Assembly: GCA_020137815.1 (NCBI GenBank)
Contig: CM035358.1
Coordinates: 7,236,733 to 7,300,732 of the forward strand
Reading direction: 5' to 3'
From: Hormiphora californensis
Lineage: Eukaryota; Ctenophora; Tentaculata; Cydippida; Pleurobrachiidae
Length of the DNA stretch: 64,000 nt
In this document: positions 61,284 to 64,000 of the stretch, piece by piece
Position numbering within the stretch: position 1 is the stretch's first letter
Layout: every line of letters starts with the position of its first letter
Made by a program: the position numbers and the translations under genes
The notes under the pieces: model-generated
Database searches by the model: none
Told to the model about the DNA's origin: nothing
The model's input: the letters and a program-made list of their open reading frames with translations, nothing else

Positions 61284-62728
61284 CTAGTATAACCCCTCGT
61301 ATAAGGCGTCTAGATCTGATTTATAGGCGTTTTTGATGTTTTGGCGGCATTTCTTGAAAGTTGGTGTGAGCATATTATTGCCGATGGAGAATTGGGCCGA
61401 ATCAGGGAGCAACTTGATTTTCTTCACCTAGAGGAAGAAGGGAGAAGGGGATTAGTCACCTAGAGAGAGAGAGAGAGGGAAGGGGATTAGTCAGGGAGCA
61501 ACTTGATTTTCTTCACCTAGAGGAAGAAGGAAGGGATAACCTAGAGGAAGATGTTGGGAAGGATTGGTACATCGACAGGCCAAGGTCATGTGAGTATTAA
61601 CTTAGTGAATAGGTAGGGACATTTCCAATGATGTGCTATTAGGCAATGATTGAACATCCGTGCCCACACGACCGAATGGCCCGGTGGGCTACGTGAGGCC
61701 CGATACCATATTTGGGACAAGATAAGTTCGAGACTGTGCATTCGTCTGAATGTATTGACTAATGTCAATGAACTCTGGTGATGATGTTAGAGAGTATGGT
61801 GTGACACTGGTCTGGAGAGATAGCTGTGCATTAGGCAAATGATTTATGTGAAACACCACACACACAACACCACTAGTGGAACCGTGCAACACCTTTTGGG
61901 ATACGGGACACACAACACCATATTTGGATCAGTGACACAACACATATATGGGCACTACCACAACTAGTTATTTCCCCACTGACACCAGGCTGGCCAGAAC
62001 GAACTCTGTGAACTCTGGTGATGTGTGGAGAGAGGAGATGGGGGAACCGCTAAACTGGGGTGGGAGAGTTGCTGCTGCAATGGCCTCATTGTCCAGAACA
62101 ACTAGCCCGACAACACAGGACTTGTAGATATCACCGTATATGAAGACCTGGAGTTAGGGGGTATTAGCAGGTGTGTTAGAAGGGTGTGTTAGAAGGGGTG
62201 TTCGGTGGTTACTGTGATAGAAGGGGGTGTTAGGAGGGTGTGTAAGGAGGGGGAGAGTGGAGAGACAATCGAAATAATAAAACTGTGGAAAGATAGAAAA
62301 AGAAAGCCCAACCTTACCTGTGCGACGTAGGGAGATCTTTCGTAAATTAGTTCTAGTTTCTCCGGAGCAATGTATTCTCCCTGACTTAACTTGAATATGT
62401 TCTTTTTCCTGCAAATGGAAAGATGATCAAACAAAGATAATCTTGATAGATCTAGAGATCTCTAGATGGTCTCATAATTTAGAAAAAACAATGAGGGGTG
62501 TACAGTGTACACTGTACACTGTACAGTGTACAGTGAGATGAGAGTGAGGGGGAGATGGGCCTATGATTGGAGAATGGGGCATTGCGGCGAACACCAGCGC
62601 CTGTTTTAGCAGCCATGTGTGAAACACGCATCCTCTCAGCCTCTCTCTCTTTTTCTACATCAAGGATAGAGAGATTGTGCTTTGATCTATCCTTCTAGAA
62701 GGAGTGAGTATATTCTCTCTTCTACTAT

Positions 62729-62772
<44 letters not shown>

Positions 62773-63004
62773 ATCATTCTCACTCTCTCTCTCTCTCACC
62801 CTTCCCTTTCTCTTCCCATCTCTTTGTAATAAAAGTGGAGGAAAGACATTCATATTCAGTACGAAAAAGTGGACTGTGAAGCAGTGGTTAATTTTACTGT
62901 ATGAAGAATTTGGCTTGAGTTAAAGAATGTAATGGAATCTACAAGGGTACTGGGGATTTACCTGTCGATGAGTTTTAATCTTCCTCCCTGTATCCAAGTT
63001 CCAA
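61284..63004 (-). CDS. Long-chain acyl-CoA synthetase, last four exons (5' partial)
   Basis: Exons 63004-62962, 62408-62318, 62147-61980 and 61427-61284 (stop TAG) join in phase and give about 148 residues. They match the C-terminal subdomain of the ACSL family: GTWIQGGRLKLIDRKKNIFK followed by LSQGEYIAPEKLELIY (the conserved LSQGEY-APEK segment with the catalytic Lys region), then VAQVFIYGD and the C-terminal LTPTFKKCRQNI, ending at EGLY. The enzyme activates long-chain fatty acids with ATP and CoA, typically on ER or outer mitochondrial membranes (family knowledge). The AMP-binding N-terminal exons should lie beyond 63004; I could not place them in the remaining 1 kb. Confidence 0.88.
62737..62800. 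repeat. (CT)n microsatellite in an ACSL intron
   Basis: Two CT runs separated by a few bases, in the intron between the exons at 62962 and 62408. A TGTACAGTGTACAC-type short palindromic repeat lies at about 62497-62534. Confidence 0.85.
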
Positions 63005-64000
63005 CTAAGATACACTATAAAACCACCATCATTCAAGTCCTCATCTGTTTTTTTCTTCAGATTTCTTCACACTGGATCTCAACAACTTCAGGGCGCAAGA
63101 TCCGATTCACCCACCACCCTCCTCGTAGATATATTTGAGAAAGCAGAAGGTGTGTTAGTCAGTAGTAATCAGATGCAACCCAAATGTTCACCATACCCGT
63201 GTGCGTTGGCTCGTTTACTACGAGTTCTGGCCCAGAGACGCATAACAGATGGATGAAGTCCTCATGCACCCACATTGAAACAGGAGATTCCCAATCTAAC
63301 AGAACGAGATTAGTTAGGTCACCCCACAATAGTGAGATTTTTATATTTTCTAGAAGTAATGTGTGTAGTACCGCTCCGTCTTCAGAGCATAAAATCAGAC
63401 CCAGAGTAGTCGTATCATACACAGTGTTGATGACATCCTGCGTCCGAATCCTAGTTCAGAAGGACTGAGCACAGCGGGTAGCCAAGTTTCGTCTTAACCT
63501 CCCGACGCTCTAAACCAATGTCAGTCCTACACATTATCATGACACCCCCCTCCTCCACCTTTCTTACAATTACTTAGTCACTATCATCAACAAGTCCCTA
63601 TCTTTTCTAATATCGTATCATACTTGTCAGATACAATTCAGCATCCTGAACACTACTTACTCAGCCAAAGTCTCGTTTAGCACAACAAGGTAGGAGAGTA
63701 AAGCGAACCAAGTCGTTCCTTTGAGTCTCCAAACTTGGTTCAATAAGTTGAGGGGCTATCACTTCCTATCGAGTTGCCTCTAAACAAGTCCATTAACATA
63801 CAATACACAACATTAAGTTTGATTTCATATCATTTGGCCCAGGATTTTTAACAAATCGGGTGGTTCCTAAACACGTAAAGTTCTAGAAACTGAGGATAAT
63901 CTTGATAGTGTATCGAAAACAGTATCTCAGTGACCTAGAAAATAACAAAACAATACGACTTTTACACTACCGATAGCTTAACCTACTTGGTTGAACATGA
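63005..64000. other. Unassigned sequence upstream of ACSL exons
   Basis: The preceding ACSL exon must lie here or outside the window. I found no segment with the expected family motifs. An 87-codon minus-strand frame at 63159-63422 is open but has no recognisable similarity. Confidence 0.35.

Noticed and set aside
63159-63422. 87-codon minus-strand frame upstream of the ACSL exons
   Set aside because: Lacks the ACSL motifs expected before GTWIQGG and has no recognisable similarity.

Overview
This window looks like nuclear DNA of an invertebrate metazoan, perhaps a sponge or another early-branching animal. It holds multi-exon genes with GT-AG introns, an actin-binding filamin, a long-chain acyl-CoA synthetase, a Penelope-like retroelement, TTAGGG-type telomeric hexamers and very dense micro- and minisatellites with fold-back transposons. 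The species is an inference; no single feature fixes it. All host genes I can support lie on the minus strand, and I joined exons by hand from splice sites and reading phase.

Layout. 1-7140: no gene; GA/CT microsatellites and two large fold-back elements. 7141-14421: a 17-exon gene with a urea-transporter-like (SLC14-type) membrane domain fused to ankyrin repeats. 14422-20075: no gene; a fold-back element with telomere-like repeats at its centre, GACA arrays and a MITE. 20076-35142: the 3' part of a gene with two filamin-type Ig domains and a C-terminal SH3BGRL-like thioredoxin-fold domain. Its 13-kb intron holds a 4.2-kb open exon that is phase-compatible with the 3' exons, a transposon with a 10-bp target duplication, and an 87-copy 25-bp satellite. 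35406-36737: a 5'-truncated Penelope-like element on the plus strand. 37834-38952: an intronless acidic protein with a hydrophobic C-terminus. 40741-60141: a compact filamin with CH1, CH2, four Ig repeats and a long Ser/Lys-rich disordered tail, and with a probable internal promoter and alternative first exon. 61284-63004: the last four exons of an acyl-CoA synthetase.

The main observation is that tandem duplications repeatedly sit on or against 3' splice sites. About 36 copies of a 56-bp unit each carry a polypyrimidine tract, the AG and the first 35 nt of a filamin exon. Single duplications of the same kind occur at exons near 21072 and 61427. Two further minisatellites end at the acceptors of the urea-transporter/ankyrin gene. 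A decayed duplicate of filamin Ig exons lies inside a filamin intron.

The genes point mainly to cytoskeletal scaffolding (filamin, and the Ig plus SH3BGRL protein), membrane solute transport and lipid activation. I see no operon-like or defence-system logic. Some stretches, especially about 55.9-57.3 kb, look like unpolished sequence, so frameshifts should be treated with caution.
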